NCBI GenBank assembly: GCA_020226215.1
Contig: CM035232.1
Coordinates: forward strand, 58,413,220-58,477,219
Source of the DNA: Sindora glabra
Lineage: Eukaryota; Streptophyta; Magnoliopsida; Fabales; Fabaceae
Reading direction: 5' to 3'
DNA: 64,000 nt
The number at the start of each line of letters is the position of its first letter. Positions within the stretch are counted from its first letter, which is position 1. The notes beneath the pieces are model-generated. The model saw only the letters and a list, made by a program, of their open reading frames with translations. It had not been told where the DNA came from and searched no databases. Shown here one piece after another: positions 11,599 to 24,689 of the stretch. The position numbers and the translations under genes were made by a program.

Positions 11599-14500
11599 CA
11601 TATGTCATGATGCACCAAATTTTAGACGACCCTCCAATTTGGTCCATTAATGAGATCTTCAATGTAAAATACTTGTTTTGCTTGGGTAGCAAGTATGTAA
11701 GGATCATCTTTGTATCATTACCCATTAATGGAGATGCTTGTGATATTCTTGTTAATGTAAAATTTCTTCTTTGTAGGATTAGTGTCATACCACTTGCATT
11801 TAAATAAAGTTACACTACAATTATTTAAATAAGTCAACTCAATGATTTCCTCCAGTACACCATAAAACATGTTACCATCAGTACTCGAAACATAAATGCC
11901 ACTGTTTTTCATTTTATGCTTCTCATCCCGAGTTTTGACTACAAAGCGAACTCCATTCATAATACATGCAAAGTATATCATACTAGTGAAACTAGGATCA
12001 GAGGCTAAAGAAAGTAGCTCTTCAATGGCCTCTAGAGAACCATTCCTATGTAAATGGTATATCTACAAAATAGTAATTTTTTCAAAAATTAAATTGAAAG
12101 ATTAGTAGGAGTCATTGTCAATATTTAGGATATTGGTTTAATGCATTTGGGAAGAAAAAACCCTTACCTTCGAGTAAAACCATGAGGGAAATTTAGTTTT
12201 TTGTAAATTGTCAATGTTTTTAGCACCACTTCGTTCGAGCTCCAGTCAATTTTACTATAGAACATAAGAATCTTAGTCTATTATACTTATTTAGGAGAAA
12301 AACACAATTGATCATAGATACTAACTGGAAATACTTTTCAATCTCAGTATAATTATTCAAGATGTACCACACTACAACATATCAATCCTTCCTATCGAAG
12401 TGAGAAATAATCTTCTTCCCCACTGACCGACCCTGAGATCGGAACACCGACAATGCCCTTCTTGTTTGACTAGGTGCTACATCTTGATTTCTATTAGGTT
12501 GGTTGAATCTAGTTTCCACTCCTTCCAAGTACATAGAAAAGAATGTTAATGCCTCGTCAACAATATACTCTTATACAATCGAACCCTCCAATCAAGCACA
12601 ATTTCGGACATAATCCTTCAACTTTTTTATATATCTCTCATATGGGTACATCCATCGAAAATGAACAGGTCTACCTTCCAATGCTTCATCTGGAAAATGC
12701 ATCACCAAGTGAACCATTATGTCGAAGAATGCCAAAGGGTATATCCTCTCAAGCTTGCATAAAATAATGATAATGTCTTGTTTGGCTTGCAGAATATCCT
12801 TCCTGTTAAGAGTTATGGCACATATTAGATTGAAGAAGTTGCATAACTTAACAAGTGGGTATGATAATTCCTTTGGCAAAAAGGCTCGAACTCCTGACCC
12901 TAACAATCTTTGCATAATAACATGACAATCATATGATTTCAACCCCTTCAATTTCATGTCACGATCAGTAACATTCTTCTAGAGACTCCAAGTAAATCCA
13001 TCTGAAAATTTCACATTTTTTATATATTGACAAAATCGTCTTCGTTCTTCTTGGTTAAGTATATATGCAGCATAGGGCTTAAATAGTTAACCCCTCTACT
13101 CATATAGATGTAAGTTGGACCTTATCTTCATGTCTACCAGATCTCATCTTGCGTTGTCCATATCTTTTGTTTTGTGCTCAATATGTAATAATGTACCCAA
13201 AACATTATCACATACATTCTTCTCAACATACATCACATCAATGTTATGTCTTAAGTTCATTGTCGGCCAATATGGGAGATAAAAAAAGATACTTCTCTTG
13301 CTCCAATTAAGTTCATCAACACCCCTCTTTTGCTTTACACCACCAAATTGAGCATGTTTTCCAAGAAGCCTCTGTGCCACCTTTCCTAATTGATCTATGA
13401 TAATGTTATTGGTAAGAGGACGAGGAGAGGCCCTCCTCTTTGACCTCCCATTAAATTCTTTCATGCTCCTCCATGTGTGACTTCTTGGTAGCCAACGATG
13501 ATGACCAACATAAGCTATTTTTCCTCTGAGACTAATTGATGGAGTATCCAGGTTGCATGTAGGACATGCTTTATATCCTTGTTCGTTCCACCCAGAGAGA
13601 CTACTTCAAGCAAGAAAATTATTCACAGTCCATAGCAAAGCTGCTCGCATGTTGAACATTGTATTTGTGTTTGCATCTCGAGTTTCTACTCCCCTTTCCC
13701 AGAGATGCCTCAACTCTTCTAGGACCGGTTGTAAGAAGACATCAATATCCTTGCCTAGTGCTTGCGGTCTTGGGCTTAATAGGGTCAACATGAAAAAAGA
13801 CTGATTCATGCATATCTATGGCAGCAAGTTATAAGTGGTCATCATCACTGGCCATATGCTATAGGACAAGCTCTTATCACCAAAAGGATTAAATCCATCG
13901 GTACTTAAACTCAACCTAACATTTCGTGGGTTAATGGAGAAATTAGGATACCTCTTATCGAACTCCTGCTAAGCTTTTCCATCAATGGGATGTCGCATCA
14001 CCCTCTCATCTTTTGACTTACCAGTGTGATGCCATATCATATTCTTTGAAGTATATCTCGACCCATACAATCGCTTTAACCGAGGAGTTAATGGAAAATA
14101 GCGAACCACCTTTTGAGGCACCTTCTTTCCTTTCATATTTTTATCTACCCATCAGCTCTCCCTACAAATTGAACAATTATCCTCCGAAGCATGTTCTTTC
14201 TAGAAAAGTGTGCAGTCATGTTTGTACATATGAATTGATTCATACCCCAATCCTAACTTGTTGAGCCATTTCCTAGCACCATAGTATGATTTAGGTAATT
14301 TATTATCTTTCGGAAGTGCCTCTTTTAATAAGTTCAAAAGAGTATCAAATGACTTATTTGTCCACTTATGTAGAACCTTCAAGTGCATGAATTTCACCAG
14401 AAAGTTCAAGGCCGAAAATGATATATATCCTGGGTACAGCTCTGTTTCTACTTGCTCGAATAGATTATCACAAGTACTATAGTTTGCTCCAATGTCTCCG

Positions 14501-14874
14501 TCAGGTGCATTCTCACTTCTTTTCACATCATTATGAACTACTTCTTTAGGTACATGAGGGTTGATGAGGTCGTGTAAAATATCTGCCACTTCATCTCTAT
14601 TGTCAGTAGATGCCCCCCAAGTTCTCCTAAAAGTTGAAACATCTGCTTCACCGTGGTGTACCCAATTTATGTATAATGGATGAAATCCATTATCTATAAT
14701 ATGTGCCTCCAACATTGGTAATGTTTGGAATAATAAGTTCACACATTTTTTGCATGGGCATCTCACTAAATCCATTTCATCAACAAAATTTTTAGCTCTT
14801 CGAACAAATGCCACCGCACCATTCCAATACTCATCTGACAAGTGATTTGGTAGATGTATCCAACTTTTATCTAT
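11594..14874 (-). pseudogene. CACTA TNP2-type transposase gene, 5' part
   Basis: The N-terminus (14874 downward) reads DKSWIHLPNHLSDEYWNG and RCPCKKCVN, the Transposase-associated zinc domain; the expected ATG is ATA here. It continues into the tnp2 core (LSTDGFNPFGD, LSGWN, DVMYVEKNVCDNVLGTLL), then MKLKGLKSYDCHVIMQRLL and FFDIMVHLVMHF (DUF4218 type). After an intron at about 12063-12167 comes the DUF4216 region (GVLEEIIELTYL). The protein would cut and join transposon ends. Premature stops near 14197, 13985, 13830 and 13600 and frameshifts make it non-coding. The 3' end of the gene is now 9.25 kb away, at 2019-2340. Confidence 0.9.
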
Positions 14875-17171
14875 AAAAATTGTATCACTGAATAGGAAGA
14901 TAATAGCTTTAAGTGGAATAAAGTGTTGTGACTAATATAGATGTACCCTAAATTCACCGTATCACTATAACTTTCAAGGGTAATATCACTCCAACTTTGA
15001 AGGGTAGGGTCCTATCCCATTAGAGATACTTCTGTAGTTATGTTTTTGCCCAATTTATCCACGCTCATCGTTTGCTTCATACAAAAATTTCAGCAACATC
15101 TCCCCATGGTTCTCCAAGTGTGTAAATTATACGCCCGTATAGTTTATACTCGGAGAATAGTTAGGATGCTAAGATATTCCCACAATATCAAATAAGAGCC
15201 AGATAAATTGCTAATAATGACTACAGAACATATCTCAAACTGTCCAATTTCTCAGGACAATTCAAAGGTTGATTAATGTATAGATAACAACTAACCCTTG
15301 AACGGGTCTAAGCTTATAATGTAAATACAAATACAGTTCCATTTAAAATTATTGTAAAAATAGATTTGCAATAATTAAAAATAAAGATATGACATTTTAT
15401 GAGAATCATTATTTAACCATCAATATTGTTATTTAAGTGTCTTATGATTAAAAATTAATGATTTTTTTAAATATCTATAACAATTGTTATGTTTCACAAT
15501 AAATTTATAAGAATTCAAACGTGTAACCTACTCTACTATATGTATAAGGTGCACAATTCAACATCTCTAAAGAGACGTACATTTTATAAGTGCTTGTAAA
15601 TTACCATACGAGGGAAATTTTCTAATTTCTATTATTATAAGGTCGTTTTGATGATTTTGCTAGGAAGTCTTTTCATCTCCAATACTATATATAATAATTA
15701 TACAAGTGTAATATGTCACAAGTTATTATAACTAAATAATAACATTTATCATTACAACATTGAAAGAAAGTAAGTTTTTACTCATAAAATAGAAAACCAT
15801 TGTTTGTCAATGTTTCTTTTAATCTAATAGTAAACAAATTAAATAATTTTTATCATTTTAATATTTTATAATTCTATTCTTTTCATTTAAATTTAAGCAA
15901 ATTCTAAGAAGCTTTAGAATAAATAACATTGAATTAATATTTAAAAGATTATAGTATTAGTAGATTTGGCTTAAAATTTTTTTCATCATATAGTTATTGT
16001 TAATTTCATAAGTTATTTATTAATGTAATGTTATTGTAATTTTAGCTATTAGAATTAGGTACATAAAATATAATTTCTCAAAATAGTATTGAGAAATATT
16101 TCGTCATTGTAAAAAATTATATTCCTTAATTTGAAAATTAATATTTAATCCAAGAAAAAAATCATATTACATAGTGGTTGAAATTGTTAATTGTAAAAAT
16201 GATTCACTTAATCAAAAATTTGACATTGAAAACAACAAAATATAATCTTCTTTAAATATTATAAAAATATATTTTATTTTGGTTGTGTGTAGGGTCTAGC
16301 TTTAAAAAATAATTTTAATAAATAAATTTTGAAAATTGGTCAATTATAAATTTTACCATCTTTAAAAGTAAAAAGTAAATTTAATTTATCCATAAAAGGG
16401 TGATTTTCATGTGACCTCAAGTTTAGTTGAGTTTCTTTCTATGTAATGTAGATAATATAATTTGGATTATTAGGTTCGATTTTTATGTGATCTAAAGTAC
16501 CATTAAATTTTTCTTATTATGTGGTGTAAATAGTATAATTTGGATTGGTAAGTTTCAATCTCAATTTCAATAAAGAAAGAGGTTATAATAATATAATCTC
16601 TTATTTTAAGCTATCTTTATGTACTTATTCTAATTTTCTATGTTATATTATTTCAACAAACCTAATAATTTTGAAATTTTCTAAATTACAACATAAATTT
16701 TAAATTTTATGGATAAAATATCATAACAACTCTATCTTACATTAGTCTAATAATTTAATCTACACATATATCATATAATATAAAGTTATAATTTAAGGAA
16801 TATATAATAACAACAAAATTTATATTTACAAATTTTATACTAAGATAAATTTACGTAAATAAATTTAATATTTACAACATGCAAAACAAAATAATATGAA
16901 GTTTCATATTAAATTGAATATACTATTAATTCTATTAATTCATTGCAAACTATTAATCTCACAAATAATATTGTACAATAAAAATACTATAAATTTTACT
17001 TTACATACCTCAATGGCAAAAATCTATTGATTAAATATATTCTGAATACTCCCCACAAATAATGATGAATGCTAATAACAACTAACAAATTAAAATATCA
17101 AATATAAAAAATTATTACACATTAATATATATAAAAAATAAATACACTAAATTAGAGAAAAAACTATAAGA
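14875..17171 (-). other. CACTA 5' non-coding region
   Basis: AT-rich DNA between the transposase start and the subterminal repeats. I see no coding sequence. A two-unit tandem repeat of about 96 bp lies near 16400-16560 (units share TAATATAATTTGGATT-like text). It probably holds the 5' untranslated region and an intron of the transposase gene. Confidence 0.5.
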
Positions 17172-17797
17172 GAAACTTACCTTAGGTCTAGCTTTTCTTT
17201 TGTAACTGCGCGAATGAGAGGTGAGAAGGCACATATGGTATATATAGGCATACTCTTCAGCGACGACAAAAAAACTCAGTCGTCGGTGAAGAATCATTAC
17301 TATAGGGTAAGCTTTTTAGCGACAACAATAGGCATGCTAATTTTTGAGATTGACCTTCAGCAGCAACTTTTGTCGTCACTAAAAAGTAAAGCCTCCACTG
17401 ACGACACATGTCGTTGCTGAAGGTGTACCTCGAAAATTGGGGAGACCTTTAGCGACGATAAATGTCGTCGCTGAAAGGCTTACCCTATAGCGACGACAAA
17501 TGTCATCGCTAAAGGTCTTTCACAATTTTCGAGGCAGACTTTCAGTAATGACATTTGTCATCGGTGAAGGCTTTACTTTTTAGCGATGACAAAAGTCGCC
17601 ACTGAAGATCAAAATTTCCTGTTGAAATTTTTTTCAGCTCTTTAGCAATGACAATTGTCGTCGCTAATGCCTTTATTTTCTCGCCGAATTTTTTTTACAC
17701 TTCACCGATGGCTTTGTCGTCGGAAAAACTTTTACTGACGATCAAAATTTTGTCATTGCTAAAGGTGTCATCGTTGTTGCTTCTTTTTCTAGTAGTA
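17172..17797 (-). repeat. CACTA subterminal hairpin repeats and terminal inverted repeat
   Basis: Many copies of a TTTAGCGACGACA / TGTCGTCGCTAAA type motif alternate in both orientations, each pair forming a short palindrome (for example 17449-17476 and 17488-17516). They are embedded in a larger inverted repeat: about 17341-17450 is the imperfect reverse complement of about 17521-17620. The tract ends in CTTTTTCTAGTAGTA at 17797, the reverse complement of a CACTA terminus with its first base mutated. Subterminal motifs of this kind are the binding sites for CACTA transposition proteins. Confidence 0.85.
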
Positions 17798-19888
17798 CCT
17801 ATATATATTTAAATTTCATATATATAATTTAAATTAAATTCATATTCAATTTATTTTTTTTAACAATTCTAATTTGTACATTGAATGCTGTCAAGGGAAG
17901 CATGGCACAACCAAGGGTATAATTATTAAATAATTCCACATGTTACTCTTTTGTAGTATATTACGAAGATTTTGGCCAAGGCTATTTAATTATTGTTTTC
18001 TATAATTGAAAAAAAGTCACGCGCTAGGGGCTAACATCATTTGAGAAGGATATATAATTGACAAATTGAGAAGATTTTTTTATATTTTATTTAATTTTAT
18101 TAAATTAAAAATTAAAAATTTAAAAAACTTGATGAAAGTATTTTGATAAATTGAAATTAGAGTTTTTTTTTTAATTTCAAGTTAGATTTATTAGTGTAAA
18201 AAATTTTATATTATCAATAAATAAAATGATATCATATCATTGAAAAATGAAAATAATTTATTAATATTTTTTATAATAAGAGAATTTTGACTAATTTTCT
18301 AATAATATATGAGTATATGGCATTGCAAAATTGATTAAAATTGGCAATAGTTTTAATATAAATCCCATTGAAATTTATGCCCAGGAAATTTTGGTAAGAT
18401 CAAAGTCATGAATTGGGGGTAAATGCCACTAAATTAATTGATTAAAATGACTGAGACTTTGGAATTACCTCCGAATCATGCGTCTGACAGAAAAGCCATG
18501 AACGGGGGAACGCCACAGAGCGTCCAAACCCTAGCATTTTAGCCTTTTTCACTCTTATCTTTTTTTCTTCAGAGGACAGTTGCATAACTAAACAGTTTAA
18601 GCATGCTTTCAACGGATAAATAAGTTGAAAGTATGCCACATATTTAGTGTTATATGGAAAGATGTACCAAAATAATAGGTCTACGAGGAGGGCAAGTAAT
18701 TTTTTTCTCTTAACTGATGGATCTGGATCCTTCTAATTCTTTTTAAATTTCAAAGAGAATAAAGAAATAATTTTTTATTTTAAAACTCACAGTTTCCTTA
18801 CTAAAATCCACCATTTCAATGAAAAAAATGTGTGTATTTATTTTACAACTTGAATTTCTATGAGGAATTGAGGGGACCCATATTCCTCAATTGATTAATG
18901 TTTAATTCAAAATTCAAAGTGTTGAATAATAAGTACATTTTCAATTTATTAATTGAGAAATTTTTAGTTAACTCAAAAAGTACATGATTTATAGAATTAT
19001 TTTTGTTAAGATAAATGTAAGAAGGATTTGTTAGAAAATTAATTAATAAAAAATTCTTAATTTTATCTTAACCCTCCTTATATTCATTTAAATTATTATT
19101 AATAATGAATATATGCCTATTTACTAATTAAAAACCTCCCTTTTATCCCAATAACAAGTGTAAGTTGTGAATGCTCGCCGGTTAATATTCCCGGTTGTCT
19201 AATTCAATAAGTTAGAATTTGAAAGATCTCAAAAGTCCAGAAAATGGATGCATTATAAAAAATCTGATTTAATTGCTGAATTTTAATTAATTCATCATTC
19301 TTGATTTTCAAAAGATAAATCTAAAAATTTGATGATCAAAATTTAGTTTTTGAGAATAAGTGAAAATGATATGAATTTCAGCAAAAGCCTACTGAAATTA
19401 TAAAATCGAAACAACAATTCAAGATAAGCAAACCTCCCTAGGATCTTGGTAATTCATTGATTTGATTTAGGAGACGGCAAAGTCTTGTCCCACCATGGAC
19501 TGCCTCAAGTATTAGTACATCCATCGACGTTAACGTCAGGCACTGAAAGACCATATATATACGTATGTATATATGGATGGATGGATGTGAAAGTTAGGCT
19601 TGGTGGTCTAAGGTGTATATATAATTATTTAATGCCCAACGCCAATCATTTTCATTTTTGACTCTATGCTAATCATATCGTATATATATTCTATAAAAAC
19701 ATGAAAATATTAAATCCTTTTTCCGGGTGAAAATTTAGTTCATTTACTATTTTATATTAAATGTTTAATGTATGCCTTTAAAATCTTAATTACTATCTTT
19801 ACTTCAATCTTATCAGACGTGCAACTAAAATAAAAGTTTAATTCCTTTTATTTTTATATTTATTTTAAATGACTTATAAACTTCTAAG
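17798..19888. other. AT-rich intergenic DNA, no gene seen
   Basis: No reading frame with recognisable similarity. It contains a short TATGGATGGATGGATG run near 19574. Small ORFs here are not supported. Confidence 0.6.
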
Positions 19889-20480
19889 TAAGAATGCTTA
19901 ATGGATGAATCAAATTAAATCAAATCAAAATTTGTATGAAATTGATCTGATTAGGTTTGCATTTTTAAAAAGATTATTTTGAATAGTTCAATTCATTTTT
20001 AAAATAAAATGGATTAGTTTGTGGACTGTCTTGACTTTTTTATATTTTATATTTTTTTATATTTGCATATGTATTATTTATTTTTATATTTTTAATTTTA
20101 ATTTTATGTTTTTATATTTGTTTTCATGTTCATTAATTTTTTTGTTAAGTTTAATTCTTTTGTGCAATTAAGTTATTTTTTTACAATTGAATTGTATTTT
20201 ATATTAAGTTTTGATATAAAAATAATTAATATATTATTTTTTAACATAAATCCTATTCAAATAATTAAATATAAAAAATAAAAAAGAGTAATTTAAGCAT
20301 GTTTAGGTTCACAAATTAGCTTGGTCTATTTTGATTTAATTCATTTTAATCCATAATCCACCAAATCAAATTCATTTAAACATATTTTTTAATAGACTCA
20401 ATTTTTCTTAGTTTGATTTGCACAGAATTCGCAAACCAATTCGTTTGACTTGTAGATCATTGGACCATTATGCACCCTTA
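19889..20480. mobile_element. hAT-like MITE with 8-bp target duplication
   Basis: The left end TAAGAATGCTTAATGG and the reverse complement of the right end (TAAGGGTGCATAATGG) form a terminal inverted repeat of about 16 bp with three mismatches. Flanks CTTCTAAG (19881-19888) and TTGCTAAG (20481-20488) agree at 6 of 8 positions, as expected for an old hAT insertion. The interior is AT-rich and non-coding. Confidence 0.6.
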
Positions 20481-20488
20481 TTGCTAAG

Positions 20489-20894
20489 CCCTTCCTAATT
20501 TTCATTTCATGCCTAATTTATGTGCTTTAATTGTTTCTTCCAATTTAGTCCACTCTAATTTATGGACTACAATATTGGACTTTTATTTTTTTTGTTTGCT
20601 AGCTACTTTTTTCGAACTTTTGTTGTTCATTGTTGCAAAGCAAAATTTTGGATGCAACTTTTGATTCCATTATTTTTATTTGCTATAATTCTTTTTGTAT
20701 GAAAGCATTAAATGCAATCCTTTCTTCCTCATCAATTTTTGAAGCATTGAGTAAGTCTCAAATTTCTTAACCATTTTGTCTTAAAACTTTTATCCCTTCG
20801 GAATTGAATTTGTCAGCAAAAGAATGGGAGTTATTTCTCCTTTCCTTCTACATTTGCATTTTGTGTTGTTTCTTTGGAGGTTTTGTTGATTTGT
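20489..20894. other. AT-rich flank of the truncated LTR, no gene seen
   Basis: Unlike the first ~380 bp of the LTR at 42473-44737, so it is not U3. I recognise nothing else in it. Confidence 0.5.
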
Positions 20895-22767
20895 ATTCTC
20901 TCATAACCTCATGTTTGGCATCTTGAATTACCTGAAAGGGAGCATGGTTTGAGCTTGAAAGAGGGAGGAGGAGAGAAAAGTCTAAAAAAGAGGAGATTTA
21001 AAAAACATTTTTAGAAGGAGGGAAGATAAAAAAAATTTCAAAAGAAAGGGAAGAAGGAGTTAAAAAAAAATAAGAAAGAGAAGAGGTAAAAAAACCACAA
21101 AGAAGAAGAAACAAGTTGAATTTGTAGATAAGAAAGAAGAAGAAAAATTATTAGAAATATGTGAGAAAATAATAAAGTAGAGAAAGTAAAAAAAAGGGTA
21201 AGAATTGTAAAAGAGAGAATGAAAGAAGACTTTTTTTTAAATATATATACATATTATTTATGCCATGTTGTCTTCTTTTCTTACTTTAATTTTTATTTTA
21301 TTTCATATTAATTTTTTATTTTTTATTTTTTATTTTATTTATTTAAAAATAAAATAAAAATAAAAAAAATAAAAAATAAAAAAGGGATGTCCCTTCTTAG
21401 AGGAAGGGATGTGCCCCCTCCCACCTTTTTTAGTGGAGTCCCACATGTTATTTTTTTATATTATTTAAAAAGAAATTTTTTATATTTATTTAATATTATT
21501 AAGATATTATTTTATGCAATTCCTGTGATAGAATAAAATAAAATAAAATAATTAGGAAGTTTAAATTATTTTAATATTCTTAAGGTGATGAATATTTTTA
21601 AAATTAAATGAGTGAGCTAGTTAAACTAAAAAATTCCAATATTATTGTATATAAAATTATTTTATAATTATCATTTGTATATATATTGTATCATAATTTA
21701 TTTCATTTTGTTATATTTACACATGAGCATCCATAACTTATAAAAATAAAATTATATATTTTTTGATGATGGAATAATATTAAAATTAATTATAAGTGTA
21801 ATAAATATAATTTTAATTTTTCAAAACAATTCTTGATTCAAATTTAATCGTAAAGTTGTGTAAATTTAATATTTTAAAAATTATAAACTAATATTCAATT
21901 GTGATTTTAATTTTCTTAAATAATTTTGCATTTAAATTTGACCATAAAATTGAATAAATTTGATGATTAAAAATTAAGAAATAATATTGAAATTATAATT
22001 TCACTTCTTATAAACTTTTTATTTCAGATTTAGTTATAAAGTTGGACAAACTTAATAATCTAAATTAAAAATCATTGATATGATACTAAACAAATAAATA
22101 GTAAATAAAACTTTTTAAAATTATTTTCCTTATCTTATTATTTTTAAAGTTATATTACAAGTATTTTATTAAAAATATGCCAAAAGATATGAAATAAAAA
22201 TCTTTATAAAAGAATAAAATAATAATAATTTTTCATAAATAATAAAATAAAATTTTTTAAAAAATATTTAAAAAATGATAAAATGAAAATTATTCAAATA
22301 ATAAAATTTATGCTTATAACGTATCAAAGTTAAGTAATTCGATTGTAGGTGTGATTATGATAATGCTTAATATTATAGAAGCACTTTATTTCATTCAAAT
22401 CCTATCATAAAATTAGGTAGATTTAAATAACCAAATTAACAAATTAATTAAAATTAAAACCATATTTTAAAAAAATACACACATATAATATAATAAGGAC
22501 CATTATAATTTAATTCAAAAGAATGAATTAGAATAAATTGGCAATCGTTCTTTCAATAGATGTTGTAGCATACTAATACCTTCCTTACACATAACTAATT
22601 CCTAAATCTAAACTTTAGATACACAGATCTCTTTTTTTGATATTCCAATCACATCATAAAAAATGATTGGTGGCAGCTCCATTTTCTTTTTATTCATACT
22701 TACTAACATTTATGAGGAAGTATGAAATTGCTTGCCTCTCATGGATTCCACTGCAAGGCACATTGCA
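20895..22767 (+). repeat. 5' LTR of the Tat-like element, lacking U3
   Basis: The sequence from CTCATAACCTCATGTTTGG to GGCACATTGCA aligns along its length with about 42850-44737. The right copy has about 380 more bases at its start, including the TATA box; DNA to the left of 20895 does not match these. The copy is therefore 5'-truncated or recombined and has no promoter of its own. Confidence 0.75.
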
Positions 22768-22773
22768 ATAACT

Positions 22774-22792
22774 TGGCGACTTTGTTGGAGAC
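22774..22792 (+). other. Primer-binding site, TGGCGAC type
   Basis: TGGCGACTTTGTTGGAGAC starts six bases after the left LTR. The TGG start fits a tRNA CCA end, and the motif resembles the arginine-tRNA-type site reported for Tat/Ogre elements; the tRNA itself was not checked. Confidence 0.6.
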
Positions 22793-23759
22793 TAAATCAA
22801 AGTAAGGCCATTATATTTATTCCTTTTCTATATTAGCCTTGAATTTTCTTGGTCCATGTTAATTCAACATTTTCTTTACACGTGTGTTTATTTTGTTTGT
22901 ATCACTATGATTATCTTTATTTATTTTATGGTAAGTTAGTCATGTGAAGATTTTTGGAATGGTTAATGTTTCCTCTCACACACTGTACATTATAGATTTC
23001 ATACACATATCATGAGCCTCCTACCCAGGTTTTAGATTACCTGTTAGGATTAGTTAGAGGGCAAAGTAGCAATGTATTTGTGAGACTACTAGTCTCCATG
23101 CAGGCTAGTGAAACACCTTCACTCAAATTGAACCCTTTTCATCAATAGCCTATCATAGGTGAGGATTAGGGGGCCTTACTAACCTATGATGGTGACAATG
23201 AGGATAATTTAAGGACCTTTCATCAATTAAGTATCCTAGAACCTAAGCCAGGCACAAATCAAAATAAAAGAACCACTCTATTTGAAAAAAGTTTATCCTG
23301 AGAGAAATTTTCTAAACCTAGGGAAAATCCTTATAGATCACATAAGGGTAAGTGTACCCAAAAATGATGATTAATCTATATATCAATTGAACTGGATGGC
23401 TTACCTTCATTTAAAAAAATTGAATAGCTCATCCCATGTTTTATTTCGACTTAATTAAATGTGGTTATTGTTCTTCTTTGTTAACCTCTTGCATCTATCA
23501 TTTCATCATAAGTCATTTATATCATTTGAACTTACTAACCATTGATTATGAGCTTTAAATTGTCAAAAAAATTAGAAGTCTATAATTATGAATGATTGGA
23601 AATAAGTCATGAAGTCATTTTTTTTTTTTAAAATGGAATGAATGGCTTTTAGTAATATCATTTTCTTATAAGTATTCATGCATTCACCTGTTAAAATAAC
23701 TCATCTTAAAAGAGAAACCTTGCTTTTATCCCACTTTCAAGCAAGGATTATAGAAAATA
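22793..23759 (+). other. Internal leader of the Tat-like element
   Basis: Nearly 1 kb between primer site and the unknown ORF relic. Short open stretches exist (for example near 23035-23230) but I recognise no gag or other domain. Confidence 0.45.
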
Positions 23760-24260
23760 TGAAGCAAGCCCTCACAAAGCTCAAAATTAAGTCCTCTACT
23801 CTTCCTAGGGGTTTGGTTAGGAAGATTTACAAATGCTAGTTTGAAAGAATAAAGATACTCATGTGTCTAGACCTTCCTGAAGATATGTGCTGGATTATTG
23901 AAGTTAAGGTATGCTTAGTAAGTGAGTGTCAGGATTCATTTATTAAATGTATACAAAGAATGGGAAGAAATTCTTATGCTAAGAAATAAAGAGCTAAAAG
24001 AATGGGTGTATGTTATAAGTGTGCAAAGTGGAAATGTAATGCCTATTATAGGAACACCGGAAGGTTTCCCAAAATTGAGAAAATAAAATTAAGTTCATAA
24101 AGAATAGATTGAATAAAGAGTCATTAGATGATATTCTTCAGATTCTTGTGATGTATCCTAGTGGACAAGTTCATAGTGTTCTTTTTTATTTAGTGGATCC
24201 ATTTAATAAGGAAAAGAAGCATTACTATTTTGGTAATCTAACATTAAAAAAACTTTAAAT
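23760..24260 (+). pseudogene. Relic of unknown Cys-containing ORF, partner of LOG-like gene
   Basis: The conceptual peptide (LPRGLVRKIYKC, FERIKILMCLDLPED, WIIEVKV, RMGVCYKCAKWKCN, then LDDILQILVMYPSGQVHSVLF) matches position by position the minus-strand ORF at 33056-33660 inside the Athila element. I do not recognise the family. A CxxCxxxxC pattern is kept in both copies. Stops and frameshifts break this copy. It keeps a TGG codon (ED-MCW-II) where the Athila copy has TGA, showing that the latter stop is secondary. Confidence 0.6.
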
Positions 24261-24689
24261 GTCAATTTATGAGAAAATTAGATAGGAAGTAAATCCTTAA
24301 CTCATAGAAGGCATTTAAGCTATTACTGGACGTAAAATTAAAGAAAGATGCGAGCCCAAATCATAACTACTGTTTATGTGTATATTTTTTCCTTTTTAAC
24401 TTTTCAGTCATTTTTTAACTTTTTTATGTAATTGTCTTCACTTTTTCAATATTATTACTACATTTGACATCTACTTTTGAATTTTTTTCCTTTTTGAATC
24501 TTAAATTTTTTACAATAATTAATTCATATGACCATTTTTTATACTTTCCCACCATTTTCTAAAAATTGCTATATTTGACTCCTAAAATTCAAACTTCTTT
24601 GATAATGGTTGATTTGTATGATCTTTTTATTGCTCATTATTGCTGTATAAATATGTATATTTACATTTGTTAATGTACATATAGCTCAT

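Larger units (their letters stand above)
681..17797 (-). mobile_element. CACTA (En/Spm) DNA transposon, decayed, split by a Copia insertion
   Basis: The minus strand carries, in order from the right, a terminal inverted repeat (reads TACTACTAGAAAAA, expected CACTACTAGAAAAA), subterminal hairpin repeats, a TNP2-type transposase relic, and a second gene of Transposase_24 type. The body is broken by the Copia element at 2341-11593. Removing that element and one copy of GATCC joins the transposase reading frame. The left terminus is not seen: position 681 borders a foreign LTR fragment. Many stops and frameshifts show the copy is dead. Confidence 0.85.

Noticed and set aside
18442..18639. 65-codon minus-strand ORF
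   Set aside because: No similarity or codon bias; no neighbouring gene structure.
20460..20560. Start of the left Tat-like LTR (CCTAATTTTC resembles CCTAATTTTG)
   Set aside because: Match is limited to about ten bases and the following sequence does not align with U3.
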